DNA of 64,000 nucleotides from Motilimonas sp. E26 (GCF_021278025.1 NZ_JAIBHJ010000017.1:27113-91112), one strand, 5' to 3'. Shown: positions 50,466-60,474, numbered from the stretch's first letter. The notes: generated from the letters alone by a model not told the origin. Numbers and translations: made by a program.

Positions 50466-50576
50466 TTACTTTGCTTTTTTAAGTTGCTTAGCTAGCTTTT
50501 TCAGCTTGCCTTCTTGCTTAGCGATTTTAGCTTGACGTGCTTTGATTTCTTTTTTGATTTGCTTAGCTTTTGCCAT
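50466..50576 (-). CDS. Lys-rich small protein, 36 residues
   Basis: ATG at 50576 (AAGGA about 10 bases upstream) to TAA gives a 36-residue peptide with about 15 Lys and 2 Arg/His-free positions otherwise small or Gln; it should form a single amphipathic, highly basic helix. It could bind nucleic acid or ribosomes. Similar short Lys-rich ORFs occur in marine gammaproteobacteria as hypothetical proteins. No family is assigned. Confidence 0.6.
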   Translation of the reverse strand: MAKAKQIKKEIKARQAKIAKQEGKLKKLAKQLKKAK

Positions 50577-50627
50577 GATGACATTTTCCTTTATGTAATA
50601 AATTATTCACTGGTGAAAACTTTCCAC

Positions 50628-50798
50628 TCATCTATGAGGGGGATTTTCAGCCACAAAATTGCGTATAAATCGACGTATTTCCCGAGCAGCGCTGGTGTCT
50701 AATTGCTCACATAAGCTAACAAACTGATCTCGCTCAATGTCATTAATTCGAATCACCAATTGACTGTTTTTCTTCTTCACTTTCTTATTATCTAACAT
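50628..50798 (-). CDS. Small ribbon-helix-helix-like protein, 56 residues
   Basis: ATG at 50798 to TGA at 50628. A basic N-terminus (K-K-V-K-K-K), a predicted strand S-Q-L-V-I-R-I, then two helices I-E-R-D-Q-F-V-S-L-C-E-Q-L and S-A-A-R-E-I-R-R-F-I-R-N-F-V. This strand-helix-helix order and spacing fits CopG/Arc-type DNA-binding proteins. No clear ribosome site was seen. No toxin gene is adjacent, so an antitoxin role is not supported. Confidence 0.6.
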   Translation of the reverse strand: MLDNKKVKKKNSQLVIRINDIERDQFVSLCEQLDTSAAREIRRFIRNFVAENPPHR

Positions 50799-51036
50799 AA
50801 CGTAGAACCAATAATTAGCTAAAAAAATCAGCTAGAAAGAGTAAAGATAGCCAAAACGCCTATCTCTTGCACATCAGATGTATATACAAAACACACCTTA
50901 CCTATCCCTACCCAAGACATCAACACAATATAAAAAAGTTCACACAACTGAAACAAAAGTGTCATTAAAATTCCTCTTTGATTAAATCGCGCTATAATCT
51001 TGCCCCCTACATTCCCAGCTTACTTTAAAGGTTGCT

Positions 51037-51594
51037 ATGCGCCATTTAACCACTCATGTTCATGCCAGTCTGACATCACTTGAAGGCCGCCGCTTTGAAC
51101 GCCTTGCCGCGCGCGCGATTGTGCTCAGAGGTGAAGACATTTTAATGCTTTACACGCAAAGATATGATGACTACACCTTACCTGGCGGCGGTATCGATGC
51201 GGGCGAAAATATTGAGCAAGGTTTAATCAGAGAGCTACAGGAAGAAACCGGCGCCACCAACATAACTAAGTTACAAGCATTCGGTTGCTATGAAGAATTT
51301 CGTCCTTGGCATAAAGATGACGCCGATCTGATGCAGATGAAGTCTTACTGCTTCACGTGTGAGATTGACGCAAAGTTAGGCGCCACTAATTACGAAGACT
51401 ATGAAATAAAAAATGGTATGAAACCAGTGTGGATCAATATCTTTGATGCTATTGCTCATAATCAACACACCTTAGATAACAGTGATAAAAAAGGCATGTC
51501 GCTAGCGCGCGAGTTATTTTTGCTACGCCTGATTGCTAAAGAATGCTTAACTGAGCTTTTACCAGATCTTGAGCCAGCGCACTGCCAAGCCTAG
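51037..51594 (+). CDS. Nudix hydrolase
   Basis: 185 residues with a complete Nudix box: G51-x5-E57-x7-R65-E66-L-Q-E69-E70-T-G72. The enzyme would hydrolyse a nucleoside diphosphate derivative; the substrate cannot be told from the sequence. The segment L-P-G-G-G-I before the box is typical. Single gene. Confidence 0.92.
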   Translation: MRHLTTHVHASLTSLEGRRFERLAARAIVLRGEDILMLYTQRYDDYTLPGGGIDAGENIEQGLIRELQEETGATNITKLQAFGCYEEFRPWHKDDADLMQMKSYCFTCEIDAKLGATNYEDYEIKNGMKPVWINIFDAIAHNQHTLDNSDKKGMSLARELFLLRLIAKECLTELLPDLEPAHCQA

Positions 51595-51690
51595 GCTATT
51601 TTAGAAGATAAATTATTGAAGGTAACATCGTAGTGAGTTTGAAATGAAACGGCCTACTTGATGAATAGACCGTATCATCATTGCGCTTAC

Positions 51691-51915
51691 TTATTCTGCA
51701 CTTGACGCTTTTTTACGCTTATTGCGCTCAGCCTGTTTGGCTAAAAAGCCTTTTAGCTCCGCTTCAGCCCAAGTTTGTGCCTCTTCTTCTGTCGCAAAAC
51801 CGTCTTGGGCTTTTGATACTTGCGTTCTTTTTGAGGTCACTTGTCTTACGATTTCGGCTTTCCAACCGTTAGTTTCTTGGGTTAATTTAAAATCGTATTT
51901 TTTGCCGTTGGCCAT
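51691..51915 (-). CDS. DUF3622 domain-containing protein
   Basis: 74 residues: K-Y-D-F-K-L-T-Q-E-x-N-G-W-x-A-E-I-V-R-Q-V-T-S-K-R-T, then F-A-T-E-E-E-A-Q-T-W-A and a basic K-R-K-K tail. This matches small DUF3622 proteins of marine gammaproteobacteria. Role unknown. Convergent with the Nudix gene. Confidence 0.85.
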   Translation of the reverse strand: MANGKKYDFKLTQETNGWKAEIVRQVTSKRTQVSKAQDGFATEEEAQTWAEAELKGFLAKQAERNKRKKASSAE

Positions 51916-52095
51916 GTATTTATTGTCCTACACTTGCGTGCTTAAAGAGTATTTAGATGAATTCAGTTTGTTATAAACTGTGCTGCTAGTTTAGCCTACA
52001 AGGCCCATTGACAGCAAAGGATTCATGACATGATTTAGTCGATAAAATAACCGCCCTGCTATACTTCATGACAAGATTAGACAGTAGATACCTTT

Positions 52096-52893
52096 ATGCC
52101 CTATTTGCTCGTACTTGTTGCCTTTTTTTCCCTACTTTACCATGGCGTATGTCATGGCCAGACTCAGCTTAAATTTTGCGTTGAAGACAGCGAATATCCC
52201 CCATTTAACTATCAGCAACGCAACGCAAACTATCAGTCTGAGTTGGTCGGTTATGATATCGATTTACTTAAAAGGGTATTTTTAGCAGAAAAAATTGCTT
52301 ATGAAGTCGTTGCTCTGCCTTGGCGTCGCTGCTTAAAAGAAGTAGAGCAAGGCTTTATTGATGGTGCGATGAGCGCGTCATTAAACGAACGACGTCAACG
52401 TCTATTTATTCCTTCTGTGCCCTATTACTTCCTTCATCCCAGTTATTATTATTTAAAACAAGCGTACCCCAATGGTCTCCCCTTAGAAGATGTATCACGG
52501 TTGCTCGAGTTTGGCCCCGTTTGCGGTATCAGTGGTTTTAATTACGACAATTTTGGCATTAATCATGTGGAAAAAATATATCGAATCAAAGATTTGTATT
52601 TGTTACCCAAAATGCTCGCTCAAAAACGTTGCCGCTTTTTTCTTGCCCGAAGTGAAGTATTTTCGGCAACAATTGCCATTAATGGACTACATGATCTTAA
52701 GCAGAGCTTAGCCAGACAGCTTATTCCCAATGTCCCGCCTGAGCCGTTTCATCTTCTCGTTTCGCCTCTATCGCCCAACAAAGATCTAATACTCTCGCTA
52801 TTTAATAGCAAAGTAACCAGCCTACAATCTGCGGGTCAGCTAGACCGATTATTGGAATATCACCTTTATATTATTCAGCAATTTGAACCATAA
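52096..52893 (+). CDS. Periplasmic solute-binding protein (SBP_bac_3-like)
   Basis: 265 residues with a signal sequence (first about 20). The domain begins with K-F-C-V-E-D-S-E-Y-P-P-F-N-Y and has G-Y-D-I-D-L-L-K-R, W-R-R-C-L, and G-A-M-S-A-S-L-N-E-R-R, as in family 3 binding proteins for amino acids and related compounds. No permease or ATPase gene is adjacent; orphan members of this group are common in Shewanella-like genomes and may feed sensor proteins. Confidence 0.85.
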   Translation: MPYLLVLVAFFSLLYHGVCHGQTQLKFCVEDSEYPPFNYQQRNANYQSELVGYDIDLLKRVFLAEKIAYEVVALPWRRCLKEVEQGFIDGAMSASLNERRQRLFIPSVPYYFLHPSYYYLKQAYPNGLPLEDVSRLLEFGPVCGISGFNYDNFGINHVEKIYRIKDLYLLPKMLAQKRCRFFLARSEVFSATIAINGLHDLKQSLARQLIPNVPPEPFHLLVSPLSPNKDLILSLFNSKVTSLQSAGQLDRLLEYHLYIIQQFEP

Positions 52894-52980
52894 AGCGTTA
52901 ACTTTTGTTTTGACAAAATAGCAGGAAGCTAATACAAAAACATACTATTCTAGATGACTTTTATTGCAACCGAACTGAAG

Positions 52981-54429
52981 CTAAGTAGCCGCTTCAAGGC
53001 GTAAAAATAGCGCTGCTAATTGCTCAATTTTGCTATCAATTTGCGCCAATGCAATATTGCCAAAACCAAGTACCGCGCCATGCCAACCCCTTTTCTTGGT
53101 ATATTCGCTTCGTTCGTAATAACTGAGGGGGCGAATGATAATGCCCGCCGCCTTGGCACGCTGTGTCCACGTTTGTTCATCAATGCCTTGTTGCCATTTT
53201 AGGGTGACGTGAAGCCCAGCGGCTTGGCTCACCACCTCAATTTTGTTAGCAAAATGCACAGCAATCGCCTGCAACATCGCTTGGTGTTTTAGCTTGTATA
53301 ACCGGCGCATTTTATGAATATGGCGCAGTAAATGTCCTTCATTAATAAATTCCGCTAACGCAGCCTGATTGTAGCTTGGCAATTCACCAGAAAGTGCATC
53401 TTTCGCAGCTAAAGCGGTTGCGACTAACGCCTTAGGCACCACCAAATAACCCAAGCGTAAACTGTTAAACATTACCTTACTAAACGAGCCAATATACAAA
53501 ATACGCGAAATCCCCATTTGCCCCGCCAACCCTTGCATACTGCTATAAGGGCGATGAGCAAACTGAAACTCACTGTCGTAATCATCTTCTATCACCCAAC
53601 GCGAATGGGTGCTTGCCCAATCAATAATTTTTAATCGTTGTTCGGTATTTAAACTGGTGCCCATTGGGTATTGATTACTCGGCGTCATATACACTGCTTG
53701 GGCATCACTGCTTAGCAATTGGCTCATATCAACACCTTGATAAGGCGATACCTTAAGCCCTTGCTGTTGATAGCCGAAAAAATTAACAACCTTATTAAGC
53801 TGCGCATAACCAGGTTGCTCCATCAAAATAGAGTCGTTGGCTTTAAGCACACACATCAATGCAATCACGATGGCTTGTTGCGCGCCATTGGTAATAATGA
53901 TCCGCTCAGGGTCGCAATGCACCGAGCGACTGGAGGCCAAGTAATCTGACAAGGCAGCGCGTAAATCTTTATCGCCTTGCAAACACTGACTGCCAAGCAA
54001 CACACTCCTCGAGCCATGATGCTGCAAACACTTTTGCCAGAGCTTGATTGGAAACTGCGCTAAATCCGGTACGCCGGGCGCAAACGCAGTATTGATATCA
54101 AGGGTAGAAGTACTATGACTGGTTGCGACATACTGCTTTTCAACTTGGGCATTAAAATAATGTTGCGGCAAGGCCACCGCGACATAAAAGCCAGAGCCTA
54201 CTTTACTTTCCAGATAGCCCTCGGCTACCAATTGTTCATAGGTAGCAATCACCGTATTGCGGCTGACAGCCAGATGCTGTGCCAGCGCGCGCGTTGACGG
54301 TAAGCGCGCCGATTTAGGCCAAAGCTGCTGCACAATTTTATCGCGAATGGCATGAAACAACCTATCTTGTTTTGAATTGGCGCCGCCCTGTAACACGAGG
54401 TCACCGATATCGATCAAACTATTGGACAA
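52981..54429 (-). CDS. MocR/PdxR-family regulator (GntR HTH fused to aminotransferase-like domain)
   Basis: 482 residues: N-terminal GntR winged helix (about 15-80; L-P-S-T-R-A-L-A-Q-H-L-A-V-S-R-N-T-V), linker, and a class I aminotransferase-like domain with the PLP-binding Lys in Y-I-G-S-F-S-K-V. Start is an unusual TTG at 54429 with GAGGG seven bases upstream. It is divergent from a pyridoxamine-phosphate-oxidase-like gene, which suggests PLP-sensing control of that gene, as for PdxR (inference). Confidence 0.93.
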   Translation of the reverse strand: MSNSLIDIGDLVLQGGANSKQDRLFHAIRDKIVQQLWPKSARLPSTRALAQHLAVSRNTVIATYEQLVAEGYLESKVGSGFYVAVALPQHYFNAQVEKQYVATSHSTSTLDINTAFAPGVPDLAQFPIKLWQKCLQHHGSRSVLLGSQCLQGDKDLRAALSDYLASSRSVHCDPERIIITNGAQQAIVIALMCVLKANDSILMEQPGYAQLNKVVNFFGYQQQGLKVSPYQGVDMSQLLSSDAQAVYMTPSNQYPMGTSLNTEQRLKIIDWASTHSRWVIEDDYDSEFQFAHRPYSSMQGLAGQMGISRILYIGSFSKVMFNSLRLGYLVVPKALVATALAAKDALSGELPSYNQAALAEFINEGHLLRHIHKMRRLYKLKHQAMLQAIAVHFANKIEVVSQAAGLHVTLKWQQGIDEQTWTQRAKAAGIIIRPLSYYERSEYTKKRGWHGAVLGFGNIALAQIDSKIEQLAALFLRLEAAT

Positions 54430-54441
54430 ATTGGATCCCTC

Positions 54442-54465
54442 AATTAGACAAAATTGGCTCTAATT
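54442..54465. promoter_or_regulatory. Inverted repeat in the MocR/flavoprotein divergent promoter
   Basis: AATTAGA and TCTAATT arms around 10 bases, 12 bp from the regulator start and 70 bp from the flavoprotein start. Candidate operator for the MocR-type regulator, which would then control both genes. Confidence 0.4.
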
Positions 54466-54533
54466 AAACTACCAGTTTAGCACTACATTGCAAGTCATGG
54501 CCAAGTGGCTAACGACCAAACAAGGAGTACAAT

Positions 54534-55226
54534 ATGTTATCAAGCACACCTCGGACACAAATTAAGAAAGGAGCGCATAAAGCGGTCTTCGAACCAACGG
54601 CCTTACATCAAATTATTGATGAGAGTCTGATTGCTCATATCGCCATTAATGACAAGCTGTCACCAAGCCAACATGGCCCAATAGTGATCCCTATGCTGGC
54701 ATGGCGCGTGGATGAGCACGTTTATATTCATGGCGCCAATAACAGTCGTCTATTGCGAGGTTTGCGCACAGGCGTTAGCACTTGTCTCACTTTCACACTA
54801 TTTGATGGCTGGGTACTGGCGCGCTCTGCCTTCCACCACAGCGCTCATTATCGCTCGGCGGTAGTACTCGGTGAGTTTACCGAAATTACTGATAATCAAG
54901 AAAAAGACACGCTACTCAATCATTTTCTTGAACAAATCGCGCCCGGTCGGACTGAAGAAGTGCGCCTGAGTAACGACAAAGAGCTCAATGCAACCTGTTT
55001 ACTGCGCATCCCTCTTACCGAAGCATCGGTGAAAATAAGCCAAGGAGAAGTCAGCGATGATTTAGCCGATCTTGAATTACCAACCTGGGCAGGCTATTTG
55101 CCCTATCAAACCAAAGTTGGTCCACTGCAAGCTGTCGATGGGTTAGCGCAAGAAATTACAATGCCCGACTACAGCGGCGCCTATGGCAATCGCTGGCAAG
55201 ATCAAGATAAAAGTAGGCCAACGTAA
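54534..55226 (+). CDS. Pyridoxamine 5'-phosphate oxidase-family FMN-binding protein
   Basis: 230 residues, split-barrel flavin-binding fold: I-A-H-I-A-I-N, P-I-V-I-P-M-L-A-W-R, I-H-G-A-N-N-S-R-L-L-R, T-C-L-T-F-T-L and R-S-A-F-H-H-S-A-H-Y-R-S. It resembles the NimA/PNPOx-like subgroup more than true PdxH. AAGGAG precedes the ATG. Divergent from a MocR-type regulator; possible B6 or drug-nitro chemistry, substrate unknown. Confidence 0.85.
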   Translation: MLSSTPRTQIKKGAHKAVFEPTALHQIIDESLIAHIAINDKLSPSQHGPIVIPMLAWRVDEHVYIHGANNSRLLRGLRTGVSTCLTFTLFDGWVLARSAFHHSAHYRSAVVLGEFTEITDNQEKDTLLNHFLEQIAPGRTEEVRLSNDKELNATCLLRIPLTEASVKISQGEVSDDLADLELPTWAGYLPYQTKVGPLQAVDGLAQEITMPDYSGAYGNRWQDQDKSRPT

Positions 55227-55353
55227 TATATTACATACCTGACAGAATATTTTATATTACAGTGATTAACAACAAAATATCAGAATAAAACACATGAAAG
55301 GGTAACGGTAAGTAGATAATATATCACTAACACTTAACTCATATTATGAAAAC

Positions 55354-57237
55354 ATGAAATTAACATTAAAGCAGAAGCTTATTGGTGCCAGCCTATCGGC
55401 TGTCGTGCTCATGGCGATGGTATTAACTTGGCTATCCGCAGATCAACTCTTTGCCCAAACTCGAAATGGTGTATATGCCCGCGCGGCAAGCTTAGCGACC
55501 ACGGCATCGGAAGGTATTTCTGATTGGATTGCCATTCGAAAAGATATCACTGCAGCCTTTAATGACTACGCCAAGCAACCCGATTTGGTGCCATTTTTAC
55601 AGCAAGCGCGTAATGCCGGTGGTTTTGATGATGTTTTTATGGGCACGCCAGCTGGCGAGATGTTTCGCTCACACCCTGAGCGAAATCGAGCCGACTACGA
55701 CCCGCGCCAACGACCTTGGTATAAAGATGCATCCTCGGCTGGAAAACAAATCATCACCACCGCTTATCAAGACGCCATCACGCACTCGCTGCTGATCACC
55801 ATTGCCGAGCCCGTCCGCCAAAATGGACAACTTGTTGGTGTAGTTGGTGCTGATGTACTGATTGATCAGTTAATCGAAGATGTGATCAATGTCGATGCTG
55901 GCAAGCATGCACAAGCGATGTTAATTGATGCTCAAAACGGTACTTTCTTAGCTCACCCGGATAAAAACTATTCCCTTAAGCCTGTCTCTTCGCTTGCATC
56001 GTCTCTCACTATGAGTGCCATTGAACAAGCTATCAATAAACGTACTATCGAAACGATAGCACTACAGGGCCAAGAAAAGCTTTTTTACTTTACCAAAGTA
56101 CCTGATACTAAATGGATTTTTGCTATCCAGATGGACCGAGCAACAGAAGAGGCGTCTCATACTAAGTTATTAACTGATTTGATCATTACCGCAATTCTTA
56201 TCACCATTGCGGTAGTTGTGTTGGTATCGTGGCTGGTGAACTTTTTATTCCGCGATTTGGGCCGAGTATCAAAAGCGTTAGAAGAAATAGCATCAGGCGA
56301 AGGCGATTTAACCCAACGTTTAGAGCCGAAAAGTAACGATGAAGTTGGTCAACTCGCCCTTAACTTCAACACCTTTGTCGGTAACATGCATACCATGGTG
56401 ACGAAACTCAGCCATATCTCTGCCGTTTTATCAGAGCAATCAGCACATACCGCCAACAGTGCCAAAGAGCGCAGTGCGCGCATCCGTATGCAGCAAGATG
56501 AAATTAACATGGTCGCTACGGCGATTAATGAAATGGCAGCAGCCACACAAGAAGTGGCTGGCAATGCCGAAGATACTGCTCATAATTCAACGGAAGCCGT
56601 TAGCGCTTGTGTTCATGGTTCGGGTCAAGTTGCGCAAACACAGAGCTCAATTCAGAACTTAGCGCAAGAAGTGCAAGTGGCCACTGATGTCATTCAAGAA
56701 TTAGACACTCATGGCAAACATATCAGTACGATCCTTTCAACCATTCAAAACATTGCCGAACAAACCAACCTACTTGCCCTCAATGCTGCCATTGAAGCCG
56801 CTCGTGCTGGCGATCAAGGTCGCGGTTTTGCCGTGGTTGCTGATGAAGTTCGCGTGTTAAGTCAGCGTACTCATGCCTCCACCAAAGAAATCCAGCAGAT
56901 GATTGAAACCCTGCAATCCACCACCGGAAAAGCAGTTGGCATTATGAATGACAGTCACCAACTAGCGGGAACCAGTGTCGATGATGCGAACGCTGCCATG
57001 GCCAGCTTAACGCAGATCCACAGTGCGGTTGAGCGTATCAGTGATATGGCAACACAAATTGCCTCAGCAGCGGAAGAGCAAGCGTCTGTTACCTCTGAGA
57101 TCACTCGTAATACTGAAGGCATTCGCGATGTTTCTAACGATCTGGCGCAAGAAGCACAAGAAGCCGCCAGCCAAGCAACCCAGCTATCAGAGTTGTCACA
57201 TGAGTTAGAACAAGAAATCAGCCGCTTTAAGCTGTAA
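55354..57237 (+). CDS. Methyl-accepting chemotaxis protein with dCache sensor
   Basis: 627 residues. Membrane helix 1 about 9-30, periplasmic dCache domain about 35-265 (R-Q-R-P-W-Y-K-D and G-V-V-G-A-D-V motifs), helix 2 about 272-297, HAMP, and MCP signalling domain with [10 protein letters not shown] and V-V-A-D-E-V-R. dCache domains usually bind amino acids or other small ligands directly. No CheR-tethering C-terminal pentapeptide. Confidence 0.95.
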   Translation: MKLTLKQKLIGASLSAVVLMAMVLTWLSADQLFAQTRNGVYARAASLATTASEGISDWIAIRKDITAAFNDYAKQPDLVPFLQQARNAGGFDDVFMGTPAGEMFRSHPERNRADYDPRQRPWYKDASSAGKQIITTAYQDAITHSLLITIAEPVRQNGQLVGVVGADVLIDQLIEDVINVDAGKHAQAMLIDAQNGTFLAHPDKNYSLKPVSSLASSLTMSAIEQAINKRTIETIALQGQEKLFYFTKVPDTKWIFAIQMDRATEEASHTKLLTDLIITAILITIAVVVLVSWLVNFLFRDLGRVSKALEEIASGEGDLTQRLEPKSNDEVGQLALNFNTFVGNMHTMVTKLSHISAVLSEQSAHTANSAKERSARIRMQQDEINMVATAINEMAAATQEVAGNAEDTAHNSTEAVSACVHGSGQVAQTQSSIQNLAQEVQVATDVIQELDTHGKHISTILSTIQNIAEQTNLLALNAAIEAARAGDQGRGFAVVADEVRVLSQRTHASTKEIQQMIETLQSTTGKAVGIMNDSHQLAGTSVDDANAAMASLTQIHSAVERISDMATQIASAAEEQASVTSEITRNTEGIRDVSNDLAQEAQEAASQATQLSELSHELEQEISRFKL

Positions 57238-57657
57238 TCAGCTTGAAGATGTTGTTTGCAGACAGTCAAAAATAAGTCCCTATCACCTTGAGCAGCAAAA
57301 CGCTTTAGGTGATAAGGCTGCTTTATATCATTCAGTAACTTGTGCTGTTGGTACTTGGAGCGAAGGTACAACATACTTCAATTTTAAGTAAATACACGAC
57401 TATTCCCATTATTTCTAGACATAGTTATGCCTCTTAAATTGAAGATTGAAAGCTCACTAGAGCTTTTTAAGAAAGAAGGCTTTCATGCTTATTTGTGCAT
57501 CTTGTACGCTCTTATGTTTTTGTTGCTTAGCCTAACCTTTTGGTCAAAAACAAGGAACATAATGCTGTTAAAGTGGCTAATAAGACGAGGACACACTCTT
57601 AAATCTACAATCCAAACTAGCTCCCGTTTCTTAAGCAGAGTGCACCAGCTAACTAAA
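57238..57657. other. Region without a supported gene
   Basis: 420 bases after the MCP. A rightward terminator-like hairpin (57449-57468) is present. A plus-strand frame at 57427-57711 covers that hairpin and runs into the next gene on the opposite strand; it has no ribosome site and is not credited. Confidence 0.5.
57449..57468 (+). terminator. Terminator-like hairpin after the MCP gene
   Basis: 7-bp stem AAAGCTC/GAGCTTT with an ACTA loop and five T's, 212 bp after the MCP stop. Confidence 0.55.
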
Positions 57658-58119
57658 TTAGAAAGTAAAAGATGCCCTGCTCTTGTTATTAATTTCATCG
57701 TAAGCAGATAATATTTGATGTATATCCCAGTTTTTCGTGATCCAAATTGTATATGCGACACAAGATAGGTGCCAATTGAATGAGCTTCGATCTTCTAGCT
57801 TATTGTAAACATACTCCCTCGCCACCAGATAGCTTATCTTCAAGCTTGGATAATTTTGAAAACAGATCTCATCTTCGACAGCATTGTTCCCTACACAGTA
57901 AAATAATGCTGCATAGCCATAGGGAGAGATAGGTTTACTCGTTGGTGTACCAGTGTTATGGTTAGTTAACCAAATTTCCAGCTCTCTTTCCTCGCTCAGT
58001 TTCACCTTAGAAGGCACAGGCAACCCATCTATTTTAGACAGCCCCCACCAGTATATTAGCTGCGGTGAAGTAGCAAGAATAAAGGTAAAAAATAAGAGAC
58101 TCAGTATTAACTTTTTCAT
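57658..58119 (-). CDS. Hypothetical exported protein
   Basis: 153 residues. N-terminal hydrophobic segment (about 4-26, then W-W-G-L) and a soluble domain with three scattered Cys and a W-H-L-x-C-x-A-Y-T-I-W-I-T-K-N-W motif near 118-135. I do not recognise the family. The codon use looks more AT-rich than neighbouring genes, and the gene ends close to the featureless region, so it may be a recent or degrading arrival. Only a weak ribosome site. Confidence 0.55.
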   Translation of the reverse strand: MKKLILSLLFFTFILATSPQLIYWWGLSKIDGLPVPSKVKLSEERELEIWLTNHNTGTPTSKPISPYGYAALFYCVGNNAVEDEICFQNYPSLKISYLVAREYVYNKLEDRSSFNWHLSCVAYTIWITKNWDIHQILSAYDEINNKSRASFTF

Positions 58120-58150
58120 TGGTTACTGATCCGTTTTAGCACTCTAAGCA

Positions 58151-59113
58151 TCACTTCCTCTGCTGCGCCTTCGACACGCTGTTACAAATCAACTCTCTGA
58201 TCCATTGATGGCCAGGCTCATCGTTGTTGCGCTCGTGCCACAGTAAAACATAGGCCATTGGGGCAAAGTCAAACGGCAGGGGGATTTGCTTTAGTGGGTA
58301 AATTTTTTGTGCGTGCGCAACAAAGCTGGATGGCAAAGTAAACACCAAATCGCTGTAGGCACACACACTAGCAGCACCGTAAAAATCTGGTAAGGTGCTA
58401 ATAATATTGCGCTGTTTATCTTGCGCTGCTAAAAAATAATCCAGCGCCCACCACTCTTTACCCTCACAGCGCACTTGCACATGGTTTTGCGCTAAATAGC
58501 TTTCAAGCGTCCATAAGTCCTGCTCGACTAAGGCGAGTACGGGATGATTTTCACGCACTAAGCAAATTTGCCGATCAACAAATAGAGTCGCGCAAGCAAC
58601 GCCTTCGGGTAAGTCATCTACCTTCAAGCGGCTATCATCGGTGAGATCTCGCCCAGTAATCGCAAAGTCTAACTTGCCCTGCTGCAACCCTTGCATCGAG
58701 TTTTCTGCCCAGCCAAAAGTATCAAGACGAATATGAGGCGCTTGTTGTAATAACGGGCCGATGTAGTCAGGCAGTAAAGTGGCATAGGCACTTTCGACCA
58801 TGCTAATGGAAAAGTGCCGCTCGCTACTGGCGGGATCAAAGCTGGGCGCAAGGGTTAGTTGATGTAAACTTTGCAGCAAGCTCGGCAGCTGCTGTTTTAA
58901 TTGCAAGGCATGAGCGGTGGGTTTTAAACCATAAGCCGTGCGAGTGAACAGCGGGTCTTCTAAGCTGCTGCGTAAACGATTGAGGCTTTTACTCAGAGCT
59001 GATTGGCTCAAATGCAAGCGGATCGCGGCGCGAGTAACGCTCTCTTCTTCAAGCAGCACTTGTAGTATGACTAATAAATTAAGGTCTATTCGAGACAGGT
59101 GATCTGTATTCAT
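58151..59113 (-). CDS. LysR-family transcriptional regulator
   Basis: 320 residues: N-terminal winged helix-turn-helix (about 6-65, with V-T-R-A-A-I-R-L-H-L-S-Q-S-A-L-S-K-S-L) and a periplasmic-binding-protein-like effector domain. Divergent from a Bcr/CflA-type efflux gene, 146 bp apart, which it probably controls. Confidence 0.93.
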   Translation of the reverse strand: MNTDHLSRIDLNLLVILQVLLEEESVTRAAIRLHLSQSALSKSLNRLRSSLEDPLFTRTAYGLKPTAHALQLKQQLPSLLQSLHQLTLAPSFDPASSERHFSISMVESAYATLLPDYIGPLLQQAPHIRLDTFGWAENSMQGLQQGKLDFAITGRDLTDDSRLKVDDLPEGVACATLFVDRQICLVRENHPVLALVEQDLWTLESYLAQNHVQVRCEGKEWWALDYFLAAQDKQRNIISTLPDFYGAASVCAYSDLVFTLPSSFVAHAQKIYPLKQIPLPFDFAPMAYVLLWHERNNDEPGHQWIRELICNSVSKAQQRK

Positions 59114-59259
59114 TGTAATGCCTATGGGATCCCGTTTTATTTCAACCTAGTTTTTAAACTCAGTTATTCCAAACCAGAAAATCTTTATTGAAATAATGCC
59201 ATTTCTGTTCATACCACGCATCTATTAAACTGCGCGCCTACACCTTAAAAGAGCATGTT

Positions 59260-60465
59260 ATGAGCCGCAAGTTATTACCTATTTTAATGTCAATGGTGGT
59301 ATTAAGCCCGTTAGCCATCGACATTTACTTACCTTCAATGCCTGAAATGGCGGCGGAGTTCAGTGTTTCTGACACCCAAATTCAGTCGACTTTAGTGCTA
59401 TTTATCTTGGCCATGGGGATCGGGCAAATTTTGATTGGCCCCCTCGCCGACCGCTTTGGCCGCAAACCCATCGCGCTATTTGGTATCAGCTTATACATTC
59501 TGAGCAGCTTATTAGCCGTGTATGTCAGTGAATTTCAATTCTTGCAACTGGCCCGAGTACTACAAGGCATTGCCGCTTGCGCTACCTCAATTGTGGTGTT
59601 TAGTGCGGTGCGTGATAGCTTTTCCAATCAACAAAGTGCGCAGTATTACAGTTATTTAAATGGCGTAATTTGTGTGATCCCCGCGTTAGCGCCCACTTTA
59701 GGCGGCTTGCTAGCATTACAATTTGGCTGGCGCTCAACCTTTATGTTTATGATGGCTTACGCCATTATGGTACTAGTGGTGGTGGCGTTAAAATTACCTG
59801 AGACGCGCCCAACTAACACCATTACAAACGGCCCTTTATACCGTTGGAGCCGCTATCAACCTGTGCTAGCCAACAGCCATTTTGTGTTTTATGCCCTGAC
59901 ATGTATGTTCGCCATGGCCGCCATTCTAACTTATGTTTCTTATGCACCAAGCTGGGTGATCAAGCATTTAGAAGTTTCAGAAATGACCTTTAGTACGCTG
60001 TTTGGTATTAACGCGCTGATTAACATCACCGCTTGTTTTACCGCGCCTAAAGTGATTAAAAAGCTCGGTAACCGCAGCACGGTGGTATTGGCATTATGGC
60101 TAATGTTGGCCTCAGGAGTAATGCAACTGATCGCGCAAATGTTGCCCAGTTCAAGCGGCTTACTCTCTGCCATTTATTTTATGACGCCGATGTTGCTGCT
60201 ATGTATTGGCTTTGCGCTGCTGTTAGGCCCAGCCACCAGCATGGCATTAAGTGGCTTTGGCGAACGTGCAGGCACTGCGACCGCGATGCTTGGGTGTATG
60301 CAAATGAGCGGCGCAGCACTGTTAACCGGGCTGGTACAATTAACCGATTTAAGCGCCCCCTATGCCAATGTTTTAATGCTAGGTGGCGGCGCGATCACCT
60401 TATTACTTACCATGGCTATACCACGCCTTGGTCATTGGCATCATGAGCGACTAGAAGTCGCTTAA
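59260..60465 (+). CDS. Bcr/CflA-family MFS drug efflux transporter
   Basis: 401 residues with 12 membrane helices. DHA1 motif A is visible as G-P-L-A-D-R-F-G-R-K-P after helix 2, and the N-terminal P-L-A-I-D-I-Y-L-P-S-M-P is the Bcr/CflA hallmark. Proton-driven export of drugs such as bicyclomycin or chloramphenicol is the family role; the real substrate is unknown. Transcribed away from a LysR regulator. Confidence 0.93.
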   Translation: MSRKLLPILMSMVVLSPLAIDIYLPSMPEMAAEFSVSDTQIQSTLVLFILAMGIGQILIGPLADRFGRKPIALFGISLYILSSLLAVYVSEFQFLQLARVLQGIAACATSIVVFSAVRDSFSNQQSAQYYSYLNGVICVIPALAPTLGGLLALQFGWRSTFMFMMAYAIMVLVVVALKLPETRPTNTITNGPLYRWSRYQPVLANSHFVFYALTCMFAMAAILTYVSYAPSWVIKHLEVSEMTFSTLFGINALINITACFTAPKVIKKLGNRSTVVLALWLMLASGVMQLIAQMLPSSSGLLSAIYFMTPMLLLCIGFALLLGPATSMALSGFGERAGTATAMLGCMQMSGAALLTGLVQLTDLSAPYANVLMLGGGAITLLLTMAIPRLGHWHHERLEVA

Positions 60466-60474
60466 TCCATCAAA

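Noticed and set aside
50466..50798. Toxin-antitoxin pair made of the Lys-rich and RHH-like small genes
   Set aside because: Neither protein resembles a known toxin, and the RHH-like gene has no partner beside it.
57427..57711. 94-codon plus-strand frame after the MCP gene
   Set aside because: It contains a terminator-like hairpin, lacks a ribosome site and overlaps the end of an opposite-strand gene.
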